The notes under the pieces: generated by a model
Seen by the model: only the letters and a program-made list of their open reading frames with translations
What the model was told of the DNA's origin: nothing
Database searches by the model: none
Made by a program: the position numbers and the translations under genes
NCBI GenBank assembly: GCA_015661825.1
Contig: DQVI01000155.1
Span: 1 to 44,504, forward strand
Reading direction: 5' to 3'
Source: Novosphingobium capsulatum
GTDB taxonomy: Bacteria > Pseudomonadota > Alphaproteobacteria > Sphingomonadales > Sphingomonadaceae
Length of the DNA stretch: 44,504 nucleotides
Shown: positions 17,372-25,395 of the stretch, one piece after another
How the letters are laid out: each line of letters starts with the position of its first letter
Position numbering within the stretch: position 1 is the first letter of the stretch

Positions 17372-19792
17372 ATGGGCGCGAGCCGTCTCCTCCACTCCCT
17401 TTCTTTGGGTGCGCTTGTCACGGCGGCCCTTGCGACCCTCTCGCCGGCCCATGCCGCAGAGGCCGAGGCGGCTCCTGCCGCGCCCAACCCCGCGCCTGAA
17501 GCCGCCACCAGGAGCGCTGCGGATGGCGGCATCGAGATGACCACCCCGATCGTGGTGAGCGTGGGCAAGACCACCCGCACCGCCACCGAACTGGCGGGCA
17601 CCGAGATCCAGAAGATCCTGCCGGGTGTCTCGGCGCTGGGCGCGATCCAGACGCTGCCGGGCGTGATGTACCAGACGGCCGATCCGTGGGGCAACAACGA
17701 GCAGAACATGTCTCTGTTCATCCACGGCTTTGCCATCAACCAGCTGGGCTACACGCTCGACGGGCTGCCGCTGGGCGACCTGAGCTATGGCTCGATTTCG
17801 GGCATCTCGATCCAGCGCGCGATCATCTCGGAAGACATCGGCAATGTCGTCGTGGCGACCGGCGCTGGCGGGCTGGGCGTTCCCTCGCTCAACAACCTGG
17901 GCGGCGCGATCGAAACGACCTCGAGCGATCCGTCCAAGACCCGTGCCATCGCTCTCTCGCAGACGGTCGGCAGCTATGGCACCTCGCGCACTTATGGCCG
18001 CCTCGACACCGGGGCCTTCGGGGCCGACGGGAATTCGCGCGCCTATGCCGCCTTCTCCCGCCAGCGGGCCCGCGCGTGGGACTTCAATGGCCGTCAGGGT
18101 GGCTGGCAGGTCAATGCCAAATACGTCCACGAGAACGACGCGGGCAAGTTCACGGCCTACTTCGACTATTCCGACAAGCAGGAACCCAACGAAGACGCCA
18201 CCACGACCTATGCCCGCCCGGCAACTGCGGCGCAGGCCTATACGCCCTATACCCGCCCGTTCATGTTCCCCAACTGGTCGCAGGCGCTCTCCTATGTCGA
18301 TGCGCAGGGCAACACGCCCGCCGCGCAGGGCAGCAACTACCTGAACTATTTCTCGGCGGCGCTGCGTACCGATTACCTCGGCTACCTCAAGTACGAGGCG
18401 AACCTGGGCAGCAACATCCACTGGACCAACCTGGCCTATTACCATCACAACGATGGCCAGGGCGTGGTGGCCGGGCCGCTGGGCCAGTCGCTTTCGGTCG
18501 CGCGGGCCTACTTCCCCAACGACACCCGCGACCAGCTGGTCGATGATACGGGCGGCAGCGGCTACATCACCCGCGTCACCCAGTACCGGATCAGCCGTGG
18601 CGGCCTCGTCTCGACGCTTCAGGCGCAAGTCGGGCGCCATACCCTCGAACTGGGCGGCTGGTACGAGCACAACAGCGGCACGATCTGGCGCAACTGGTAC
18701 GCGCTCGATGTCAACGCCCCGACCGATCCCTATCACTGGCAGCAGAACCCGCTGTTCACCCAGTACAGCCAGGAATACCGCACCGATTCCATCCAGCTCC
18801 ACCTTCAGGACCAGTGGAAGGTCAACGACAAGCTGACCGTCGAGGGCGGCATCAAGTCGAGCCTCGTCTTCGCCAGGGGCTGGTATCCGATCCAGCCGGT
18901 GGCCGGGTCCTATTCGGGGATGGTCGGCGGCCTGCCTTCGGGCAACATCGACACCCAGCGCTGGTTCCTGCCCGCGATCGGCGCCAAGTATGCGTTCAAC
19001 CGCCACGAGCAGGTCTACTTCAACATCCAGAAGAACATGCGCAACTTCGGCACGGCGCCCTGGGGTGTCGGCAGCCAGACCGCGTTCGACTACTTCCGCG
19101 ACAACGGCAAGCCCGAGACCTCGTGGACCTATGAAGTGGGCCTGCGCAGCCACCACAGCTTTGTCGGCTCGCTGATTTCCTCGCTCGATGCACAGGTCAA
19201 CTACTACCACGTCGACTTCTCCAACCGCCTGCTGGCGGTGAGCACGACCGTGGGCGGCCTTGGCGGCAGCTCGATCACCGGGGGCACGACCAGCCTGTTC
19301 AACGTGGGCGGGGTGACCACCGATGGCGTCGATGCCTCGGTGACGCTGGGCCTTGGCTCGTACATCTCGGTCTATGACGGGGTTTCGTACAACAGCTCGC
19401 GCTATGGCAGCGACTATTCGAACGGCACGACCACCTTCGCCACGGCGGGCAAGCAGGTTCCCGGCAGCCCGCAGTGGATGAACAAGACCGTCGTCTCGGC
19501 CCATTATGGCCCGGTCGAAGGCCAGTTCACCGGCATGTACATCGGCAAGCGTTTTGCCACCTACACCAACGATGCCGCGGTCGGCTCGTACTACATGAGC
19601 AACTTGCGCCTCGCGGTGAACCTGCCGGCCGATCTGGTCCACTTGCGCAAGGCCTCGATTGCGCTCAACGTGACCAACCTGTTCGATGTGCGCGGCGCAT
19701 CGAGCGTCTCGATCAGCCAGCCTGCCTCGGTCTATGCGGTCTATCCGATCGCGCCACGCCAGTGGTTCCTGACCTTTGCGGTGGGGATGTAA
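17372..19792 (+). CDS. TonB-dependent outer-membrane receptor, paired with phosphodiesterase
   Basis: An 806-residue receptor. The ATG at 17372 begins a signal peptide (MGASRLLHSLSLGALVTAAL, ending before AEAEAAP) and has AAGGA eight bases upstream; the frame is open earlier but without a ribosome site. The plug starts near IVVSVGKTTRTATELAG and continues with LFIHGFAINQLGYTLDGLPL and LNNLGGAIETTSSDP. The barrel finishes in QWFLTFAVGM, so the last residue is Met instead of the usual aromatic, with Phe five positions before it. The stop is followed after 2 bases by the glycerophosphodiester phosphodiesterase start. The likely cargo is therefore an organophosphate such as a glycerophosphodiester; this is inference from the coupling. 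Confidence 0.9.
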   Translation: MGASRLLHSLSLGALVTAALATLSPAHAAEAEAAPAAPNPAPEAATRSAADGGIEMTTPIVVSVGKTTRTATELAGTEIQKILPGVSALGAIQTLPGVMYQTADPWGNNEQNMSLFIHGFAINQLGYTLDGLPLGDLSYGSISGISIQRAIISEDIGNVVVATGAGGLGVPSLNNLGGAIETTSSDPSKTRAIALSQTVGSYGTSRTYGRLDTGAFGADGNSRAYAAFSRQRARAWDFNGRQGGWQVNAKYVHENDAGKFTAYFDYSDKQEPNEDATTTYARPATAAQAYTPYTRPFMFPNWSQALSYVDAQGNTPAAQGSNYLNYFSAALRTDYLGYLKYEANLGSNIHWTNLAYYHHNDGQGVVAGPLGQSLSVARAYFPNDTRDQLVDDTGGSGYITRVTQYRISRGGLVSTLQAQVGRHTLELGGWYEHNSGTIWRNWYALDVNAPTDPYHWQQNPLFTQYSQEYRTDSIQLHLQDQWKVNDKLTVEGGIKSSLVFARGWYPIQPVAGSYSGMVGGLPSGNIDTQRWFLPAIGAKYAFNRHEQVYFNIQKNMRNFGTAPWGVGSQTAFDYFRDNGKPETSWTYEVGLRSHHSFVGSLISSLDAQVNYYHVDFSNRLLAVSTTVGGLGGSSITGGTTSLFNVGGVTTDGVDASVTLGLGSYISVYDGVSYNSSRYGSDYSNGTTTFATAGKQVPGSPQWMNKTVVSAHYGPVEGQFTGMYIGKRFATYTNDAAVGSYYMSNLRLAVNLPADLVHLRKASIALNVTNLFDVRGASSVSISQPASVYAVYPIAPRQWFLTFAVGM

Positions 19793-19794
19793 GG

Positions 19795-20985
19795 ATGAAG
19801 CGCGGCCTTATGGACAGAAGGAATTTCATCCATGCTGGCACCAGCGCGGCGGGTTCACTCGCCGCGCTGGGCGCACTGGGTTCGGGTTCGCTCGCTTCTG
19901 AAGCGCTGGCCAGACCAGCCCCCTCCGCGCCCCCCCGCCCCAAACCGCTGGTGATCGGCCATCGCGGCTGTTCGGCGCTGCGGCCCGAGCATACGCTGGC
20001 CTCTTATGCCAAGGCCATCGAGCAGGGCGCCGATTTCATCGAACCCGATCTGGTCTCGACCAGGGACGGCGCCCTCGTCGCCCGGCACGAGAACAACATC
20101 GCACAAACCACCAATGTCGCCGACCATCCCGAATTCGCCAGCCGTCGCACGACCAAGCTGATCGACGGGGAACAGGTGACCGGCTGGTTCACCGAGGACT
20201 TCACCCTCGCGGAACTGAAAACCCTGCGCGCGGTCGAGCGGCTGGGGGCCATGCGCCCGGAAAGCCGCAGCTATGACGGGCAGTTCCAGCTCCTCACGCT
20301 CGAAGAAATCGCCGATTTCGCTGCGGCTGAATCCGCCGCGCGCGGGCGCACCATCGGCCTGATCCCCGAGATCAAGCACTCGACCTATTTCGCGCAGATC
20401 GGCCTGCCGCAGGAACAGCGCTTCCTCGACCGCGTGGGCGCGAGCCACTACCTCTCCCACGCGCCGGTCATCGTGCAGAGCTTCGAGGTGGCCAACCTCA
20501 AGTGGCTGCGCCCGCGCATCGGGGCCTGGCCCAAGCTGGAACTGCTGCAACTGACCGTACCGATGGACGTGACCCCGCCCGACGTGAAGGCGAGCGGCGG
20601 CACCCTGACGTATGCCCAGATGCACACGCCCGAAGGCCTTGCCGAGATGCGGCGCTATGCCGACTGGGTTTCGCCCGTCCTGCAAGGGATCATTCCCTTC
20701 GGCACCCCGGACGGCAAGCCCAATGGCCCGCTGGGCAAGCCCACCAGCCTCGTGCGTGATGCCCATGCCGCCGGGCTCAAGGTTTCGACCTGGACGTTCC
20801 GCCCCGAAAACATGTTCCTGCCCAGCGATTTTCGCGGGACGGGCCCGCAAAATGGTGGCGACGCCGTGCGGCAGGATGCGGCCTGCGTGGCACTGATCCA
20901 GCGGTTCATCGCCGCCGGCATCGATTCCTTCTTCACCGACGATCCCGGCCTTGGCCGCAAGGCGGTGGATACGTTTCCTGCCTGA
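19795..20985 (+). CDS. Tat-exported glycerophosphodiester phosphodiesterase (GlpQ type)
   Basis: Hydrolyses glycerophosphodiesters (for example glycerophosphocholine) to glycerol-3-phosphate plus an alcohol. It has 396 residues. An N-terminal twin-arginine signal (DRRNFIHAGTSAAG) precedes a long Ala/Pro linker. The TIM-barrel catalytic set is complete: His56-Arg57-Gly58, Glu65 in RPEHT, Glu83 and Asp85 in FIEPD, His98 in ARHE, and later Glu/Lys in IPEIKHS. The C-terminal SFFTDDPGLG is typical. The start at 19795 has GGGG eight bases upstream; 19810 is possible. Close coupling to the preceding TonB receptor implies periplasmic processing of imported diesters. Its final codons fall in an 18-bp repeat array. 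Confidence 0.93.
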   Translation: MKRGLMDRRNFIHAGTSAAGSLAALGALGSGSLASEALARPAPSAPPRPKPLVIGHRGCSALRPEHTLASYAKAIEQGADFIEPDLVSTRDGALVARHENNIAQTTNVADHPEFASRRTTKLIDGEQVTGWFTEDFTLAELKTLRAVERLGAMRPESRSYDGQFQLLTLEEIADFAAAESAARGRTIGLIPEIKHSTYFAQIGLPQEQRFLDRVGASHYLSHAPVIVQSFEVANLKWLRPRIGAWPKLELLQLTVPMDVTPPDVKASGGTLTYAQMHTPEGLAEMRRYADWVSPVLQGIIPFGTPDGKPNGPLGKPTSLVRDAHAAGLKVSTWTFRPENMFLPSDFRGTGPQNGGDAVRQDAACVALIQRFIAAGIDSFFTDDPGLGRKAVDTFPA

Positions 20986-21040
20986 AAACTTGGGCCTGCC
21001 TGAAAACTCGGGCCAGTCTGAGAAATCGGGCCAGTCTGAT
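20977..21040. repeat. 18-bp tandem repeat spanning the phosphodiesterase stop codon
   Basis: Three full units (20977-20994, 20995-21012, 21013-21030) of CCTGCCTGAAAACTCGGG and variants, plus a partial fourth. The stop codon (20983-20985) is inside the first unit, so the coding end has been copied into the spacer. Confidence 0.85.
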
Positions 21041-21319
21041 TTTGTTGTTTTTATTCGTCATTCCCGTGCAGGCGGGAATGACGAGGAATGGATCAAACGG
21101 CGCCCAGCGCTTTCATTTGCAAGCTTGGCGTGAGCCTGATTGATCGAAGCGCCTAAGAGCCCGACCCAAAAGTCGGGCGGCGGAGGTTTGGCGAGGGATT
21201 TTGGGTCACCACAAGAAGGCTGAGAGCCCAGCGATGCTGGAAGCATCGTGGCGATCAGCCGACGCCGTGGTGGCGCAAAAGACCCGCCAAACCGACCCGC
21301 AGGACTTTTGGGTCGGGCT
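20986..21319. other. Repeat-rich spacer between phosphodiesterase and metalloprotease genes
   Basis: 334 bases containing the 18-bp array, a REP-like palindrome and the 164-bp inverted-repeat element. I see no gene in it. The two flanking genes converge here. Confidence 0.7.
21055..21084. repeat. REP-like palindrome
   Basis: A perfect 12-bp stem, TCGTCATTCCCG - TGCAGG - CGGGAATGACGA. The CGTCATTCCCG...CGGGAATGACG type is a widely dispersed intergenic palindrome in proteobacteria. It may also serve as a terminator for the convergent genes. Confidence 0.7.
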
Positions 21320-21320
21320 C
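21157..21320. mobile_element. MITE-like 164-bp inverted-repeat element
   Basis: The ends are perfect 18-bp inverted repeats (GAGCCCGACCCAAAAGTC and its complement), flanked on both sides by TAA, which looks like a 3-bp target duplication. Further paired blocks nest inside: 21185-21193 with 21285-21293, 21207-21212 with 21267-21272, 21218-21223 with 21255-21260, and an apical hairpin 21232-21248. The whole element can therefore fold into one long hairpin. It encodes no protein. Its right end supplies the G of the TAG stop codon of the metalloprotease gene. A non-autonomous transposon or a structured terminator are the main readings. Confidence 0.55.
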
Positions 21321-23041
21321 TAAAGCACGAAATCGCTTTTGGTCAGGCTGATCGCGCCCAGCAGAAGCAGGGCGAAATCGGCCTGGCCATCGCCGTTCAC
21401 GTCGCCCAGAACGAGCGTGTTGGCGCCGCTGGCGGTATAGCGCAGTTCCCCCGCCACGCCATGAAAGGCGGCGATGCCGATGAAGGTGAAGGCATCGTCG
21501 ACATCGGGTGTCCGGGTATTGGCGTCGATGGGGCTGAGGACGATCGTGTCGCCCTGGGCATGGCTGAAATCGGTGACCACGTCGCAAGTCGTCGCGGTCG
21601 TGCCGCCAAATTCGATCACCCGCTCGAACACGAAACGGTCGGCACCGACACCGCCCGTGAGCCGGTCCAAGCCCACCCCGCCGCGCAAGGTATCCTTGCC
21701 CGCGCCTCCGTCGATGGTGTCGTTGCCGCCATTGCCCGAGAGGACATTGTCGTAGCCATCGCCGATAACCGTGTCGTTGTAGGCGCCGCCCGTCGCGCGT
21801 TCGATGCCCGAGATCGTGTCCGTGCCCAGCCCGGCGGCAGTGCCGTTGCCCACGCCCGTGGCCAGGTTGATCGTCACCCCGGCCTTGGCCCCGGCATATG
21901 TCACCAGATCGTTGCCCGGCCCGCCGACATAGCGGTCGTTCCCGGTATCGTCGCCCGCCAGAAACATGTCGTTGCCATCGCCGCCCGAGATGATGTCGTT
22001 GCCCGGCCCGCCCGAAAGGCGGTCGTTGCCGCCATAGCCATAGATGCGATCATCGCCCTTGCCGGCATAGATGCGGTTGAGCAGGTCGTCGCCGACCAGC
22101 GTGTCGCTGCCCGAGCCACCGAACAGGGTCTCGATATGGACGCCATAGGCGATGCCCAGATTGTTGGAGACAGCCGCCCCGTTGAAGCCGAGCGTGGAAT
22201 AGGCGCCGGGATGGAGATCGACGAAACTGGCCTGGGTAAAGGCGCGCAAGTCGATCGTGTTGGTGCCGCCCGCGTCCCAGATCGTCGCGTAGAACGGATC
22301 GTCGGGCGAATAGACATATTTGGTGTTGCCCGCGTTGTAGCTCGTGTTGGCGCCATAGATCGCCTGGATCGCGGCGATGTCGTAGACCATCGGCGTGCGC
22401 AGGATGTAGTCGAAGTTCTGCCTGGTCGCGTTGTAGACATAGACCCCGTAAGGGTCGTTGTAGGACATGATCGTGTAGTTGCGCTGGTCGTACCCGATGG
22501 CAAGGCCGCTGCCCGAGGACGGATCGGCCAGCCCCAGCGCATGGCCGATCTCGTGCATCATGGCGGCGAAGTTGTAGGTATCGACCGCGAAGGACTGGTT
22601 GCCCCAGGTGGGATTGATCCAGATGTCGCCATGGCTGTTGTCAGACCCGTTGGCGCTGATCTTGGCATAGCCCCAGGTGTCCGTGTCGACACTCGACGAC
22701 AGGCCGATGCGGATGTCTCCCACCGTGCCGCCCGACGTTTCGGTGACCTGCCGGAAGCTGATGTTGGCGACATTGGCCCATTGCTGGAAGGCCTGCGCGA
22801 TCTCGCCATAGGCGGCAGACGGGACCGCGGTTCCGGCTGTCGGCTCAGCGCCATAGGTGCTGGTAAAGCGCGAGGCGACGCCGCCCGTCCAGATGAAGCT
22901 GTAGCTGATCTGGGTCGTGCCGCCAGAGCGCGTCGACCAGGCATTGCGATAGGCCGGATCGGCGAACATCAAGCCGTTGAACCGGCTGTCGCTGGTCAAC
23001 GAAAAAGTCCGGACGACACTGGCCTGGTTGTAGGTCGCCAT
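21320..23041 (-). CDS. RTX metalloprotease, serralysin-like (altered zinc motif)
   Basis: A secreted M10-type protease of 573 residues with no Sec signal, as expected for type I secretion. The catalytic part has HEIGHALGLAD at residues 163-173 and the Met-turn NYTIMSYNDP. In HEXXHXXGXXH the third zinc ligand His is replaced here by Asp173, whereas the neighbouring paralogue keeps His. From about residue 320 come calcium-binding nonapeptides (GGPGNDII, GGDGNDMF, GGPGNDLV, GNGGNDTI, GGAGKDTL) and a serralysin C-terminal domain ending in SDFVL, the probable secretion signal. No ABC exporter genes are in the window. Asp as third ligand is known in some metzincins (snapalysin), so activity may remain. 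It is the second gene of a tandem pair. Confidence 0.92.
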   Translation of the reverse strand: MATYNQASVVRTFSLTSDSRFNGLMFADPAYRNAWSTRSGGTTQISYSFIWTGGVASRFTSTYGAEPTAGTAVPSAAYGEIAQAFQQWANVANISFRQVTETSGGTVGDIRIGLSSSVDTDTWGYAKISANGSDNSHGDIWINPTWGNQSFAVDTYNFAAMMHEIGHALGLADPSSGSGLAIGYDQRNYTIMSYNDPYGVYVYNATRQNFDYILRTPMVYDIAAIQAIYGANTSYNAGNTKYVYSPDDPFYATIWDAGGTNTIDLRAFTQASFVDLHPGAYSTLGFNGAAVSNNLGIAYGVHIETLFGGSGSDTLVGDDLLNRIYAGKGDDRIYGYGGNDRLSGGPGNDIISGGDGNDMFLAGDDTGNDRYVGGPGNDLVTYAGAKAGVTINLATGVGNGTAAGLGTDTISGIERATGGAYNDTVIGDGYDNVLSGNGGNDTIDGGAGKDTLRGGVGLDRLTGGVGADRFVFERVIEFGGTTATTCDVVTDFSHAQGDTIVLSPIDANTRTPDVDDAFTFIGIAAFHGVAGELRYTASGANTLVLGDVNGDGQADFALLLLGAISLTKSDFVL

Positions 23042-23154
23042 GAGAACCTTGGACTGTTACCGGAAATGGGGGCCTTCATCCTAGCCCCGCGCGTGCCGTT
23101 ACGGGACGCGCGAAACATTCAAACCGGAGATAGCCCTCCCCTCTCCTGCCCCGT

Positions 23155-24609
23155 TCAGAGCACGAAGTCGGCCTGGACCAGCGCCATCCGCCCCGTCAGT
23201 GCGAGCCAGAAATCGGCCACGCCATCGCCGTTGATATCGCCCTGGACGATGGTCGTGCTGCCACTGGAGGCATAGCGCAACTCGCCCGCCACACGGTGGA
23301 AGGCCGCCGTGCCGATGAAGGCAAAGGCATCGTCGCCCGCGCCATTGGCGGTATTGGCATCGATGGCCGAAAGGTCGATCAGGTCGGCCTGCTTGTGATT
23401 GAAATCGGTGATCACGTCGCACGTGGCCAGCGTCGTCCCGCCAAACTCGGAAATGGCTGCAAAAACGAAGTGATCGGCCCCGGTGCCGCCGGTCATCGTG
23501 TCCTTGCCCGCCCCGCCGACGAGAATGTCGGCATCGTTGCCGCCCTTGAGAATGTCCTTGCCCTCGCCGCCCCAGAGGCTGTCGGCCCCCGCATTGCCGG
23601 TGAGCGTATCATCGCCCGCGCCGCCGGTCAGGACATTGGCGCCCTCGTTGCCGGTCAGTTTGTCGGCCCCGGCCCCGCCGGTCACGTTCTCGATCGTGCA
23701 GTTGAAGGCGATGCCCAGATTGTTGGCAAGGCCAGAGGTGGTATCAAAGCCGAGCGTCGAATATGTCCCGGCAAGCAGACTGACGACACAGGCCTTCGAA
23801 AAGGCCTGAAGATCGATCGTGTCGTTGCCGCCACCATCCCAGATCGCGGCGATGAACGGCGCGTTGGGCGAATATGTGTAGGTCGTATCCTCGGCGTGGT
23901 AGGCCATGTTCGCGCCATAGATCGCCTGGATCGCGGCGATGTCGTAGACCATCGGCGCCTTGATCAGGTATTCGGCCTGCCCGGTCGCACTGTTGAACCA
24001 CCAGACGCCCTTGGGGTCGGTGTAGGACATGATCGTGTAGTTGCGCACGTCGTAGCCCGAGGGCATCCTGTTGCCCTCAAACGGGTGGTCGAGGCCCAGC
24101 GCATGGCCGATCTCGTGCAGGATCGCCATGTAATTGTAGGTGCCCGGCGCATAGGAGCTGCTGCCATACGTGGGCGAGATCCAGATATCGCCATGCGTAT
24201 TCGACGCGCCATAGCCCGCGAGCCTGGCATAGCCCCAGTACCGCCCGCTCACCGCCGAGGAGAGGCCGATGCGGATGTCGCCCACGGTGCCCGCGCCGGT
24301 TTCGTCGACTTGCGTGAAGGCCAGATTGGCGACATTGGCCCAGGCCTGAAAGGCATCGGCAATCTGCGGCATCGCGGCGGTCGGCACCGCGCCGTGGGTG
24401 AAGGCCAGCGGTTCGGCACCATAGTTTCCGGCAAACTTGCTGTCGGCGCCATTGGCCCATGCAAAGCTGAAGCTCACCTGCGTCTTGCCGTCGGCCAGCG
24501 CGCTCCACTTGTTGCGCATGGCGGCATTGGCAAAGAGCAGCGAGTCCACATACTTGTTTTTGGTCAGCGCATAAGTCGAAACCGGCGAAACGTCGGTGTA
24601 GCTGGCCAT
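23155..24609 (-). CDS. RTX metalloprotease, serralysin family
   Basis: A paralogue of the next gene, 484 residues, with the complete zinc motif HEIGHALGLDH (residues 165-175) and Met-turn NYTIMSYTDP. RTX nonapeptides follow from about residue 345 (GGAGADKL, GGAGDDTL, GNAGADSL, GGEGKDIL, GGAGKDTM, GGTGADHF), then the M10 C-terminal domain ending in QADFVL. The ATG at 24609 has AAGGA nine bases upstream; the frame is open 37 codons further without a ribosome site. There is no Sec signal; export by a type I system is expected from the C-terminal signal. It lies 113 bases before its paralogue on the same strand, probably co-transcribed, and looks like a tandem duplication. Confidence 0.93.
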   Translation of the reverse strand: MASYTDVSPVSTYALTKNKYVDSLLFANAAMRNKWSALADGKTQVSFSFAWANGADSKFAGNYGAEPLAFTHGAVPTAAMPQIADAFQAWANVANLAFTQVDETGAGTVGDIRIGLSSAVSGRYWGYARLAGYGASNTHGDIWISPTYGSSSYAPGTYNYMAILHEIGHALGLDHPFEGNRMPSGYDVRNYTIMSYTDPKGVWWFNSATGQAEYLIKAPMVYDIAAIQAIYGANMAYHAEDTTYTYSPNAPFIAAIWDGGGNDTIDLQAFSKACVVSLLAGTYSTLGFDTTSGLANNLGIAFNCTIENVTGGAGADKLTGNEGANVLTGGAGDDTLTGNAGADSLWGGEGKDILKGGNDADILVGGAGKDTMTGGTGADHFVFAAISEFGGTTLATCDVITDFNHKQADLIDLSAIDANTANGAGDDAFAFIGTAAFHRVAGELRYASSGSTTIVQGDINGDGVADFWLALTGRMALVQADFVL

Positions 24610-24793
24610 GGCCTTGATCCTTCGAGAGGTTGGCCCACCCCCGCGGACCTTGCCTGACGATGAAACACCAGGTCTGCTCAATTCGGCGTAAGGCCTGCCC
24701 CCCGGATAAAGGCGCAGCATGGCCCCCCGGGCGGCGTTAACCTGCCCTTATCCTGCAAATTCCTGCCGGTTCCCCCTTGCCTTGCGGGCACGC

Positions 24794-24833
24794 AAAAAGG
24801 GGGCGTGAGCCCGTCCGGCCACGCCCCCTTTTT
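24794..24833 (-). terminator. Rho-independent terminator of the betaine/sarcosine operon
   Basis: A 14-bp stem (AAAAAGGGGGCGTG / CACGCCCCCTTTTT) with a 12-base loop, 34 bases after the soxG stop. On the minus strand the stem ends in a T-run, the form of an intrinsic terminator. The A-run on the other side makes it potentially bidirectional. Confidence 0.85.
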
Positions 24834-24867
24834 TCGGTTTCGATCAGGCCCGGTGTGGGCCCGATGA

Positions 24868-25395
24868 TCAGGCTTCCACCGCCTTGAGCGCGTTCCACAG
24901 CCAGGGGCCGAACGAGCGCCATGCAAAGACGCGGAAGCTCGTTTCGCCCGTGCGCCACAAGATGATCTCGGCCGTTTCGAACATCGTGCGGGTAACCCGT
25001 CCGACGGCGAAATTGGCAATGTCGAGCGCGCAGCCCGCGCTGATCACCCAGGCGGCCTTTTCGCCTTCAACCTCGAAGGCGACCCCGCGCGAGGACACGT
25101 CGACCACGCTGACCGGCTCGCCCGCGCCCAAAGGCAGGCTGGTGCCGGCCGGAAGGTCGGCGAACCATTCGTCCGGGCCGATGCAGGCGATGCCGCCTTG
25201 CGCTTCGCCGATGCGGGCGGGCACCGGCTGGCCGAGGACTTCGGCCAGCTTTTCAGGGGTGCGGGCACGCAGCGACCAGCGGCTGGCCGGGGGCAGCGCG
25301 GTGAGCGTGGCGCCCGCCGCAGTGACGGCCTGCTCCTCGACGACGAGGTCGATGGGCGCCACGGCCATGGGGACGATCACGATCGGATCAGACAT
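24868..25395 (-). CDS. soxG: Sarcosine oxidase gamma subunit
   Basis: The 175-residue gamma subunit of heterotetrameric sarcosine oxidase, which packs beside the alpha subunit. It is recognised by the GIACIGPDEWFADLPAG segment, the VVDVSSRGVAFEVEG core and the C-terminal WRTGETSFRVFAWRSFGPWL typical of SoxG. The start overlaps the soxA stop by 8 bases, giving translational coupling. It is the last gene of the operon and is followed by an intrinsic terminator. Confidence 0.92.
   Translation of the reverse strand: MSDPIVIVPMAVAPIDLVVEEQAVTAAGATLTALPPASRWSLRARTPEKLAEVLGQPVPARIGEAQGGIACIGPDEWFADLPAGTSLPLGAGEPVSVVDVSSRGVAFEVEGEKAAWVISAGCALDIANFAVGRVTRTMFETAEIILWRTGETSFRVFAWRSFGPWLWNALKAVEA

Noticed and set aside
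21320..24609. Hemolysin/adhesin assignment from the RTX repeats
   Set aside because: Both proteins carry an N-terminal metzincin zinc motif and Met-turn and the M10 C-terminal domain, so they are metalloproteases.
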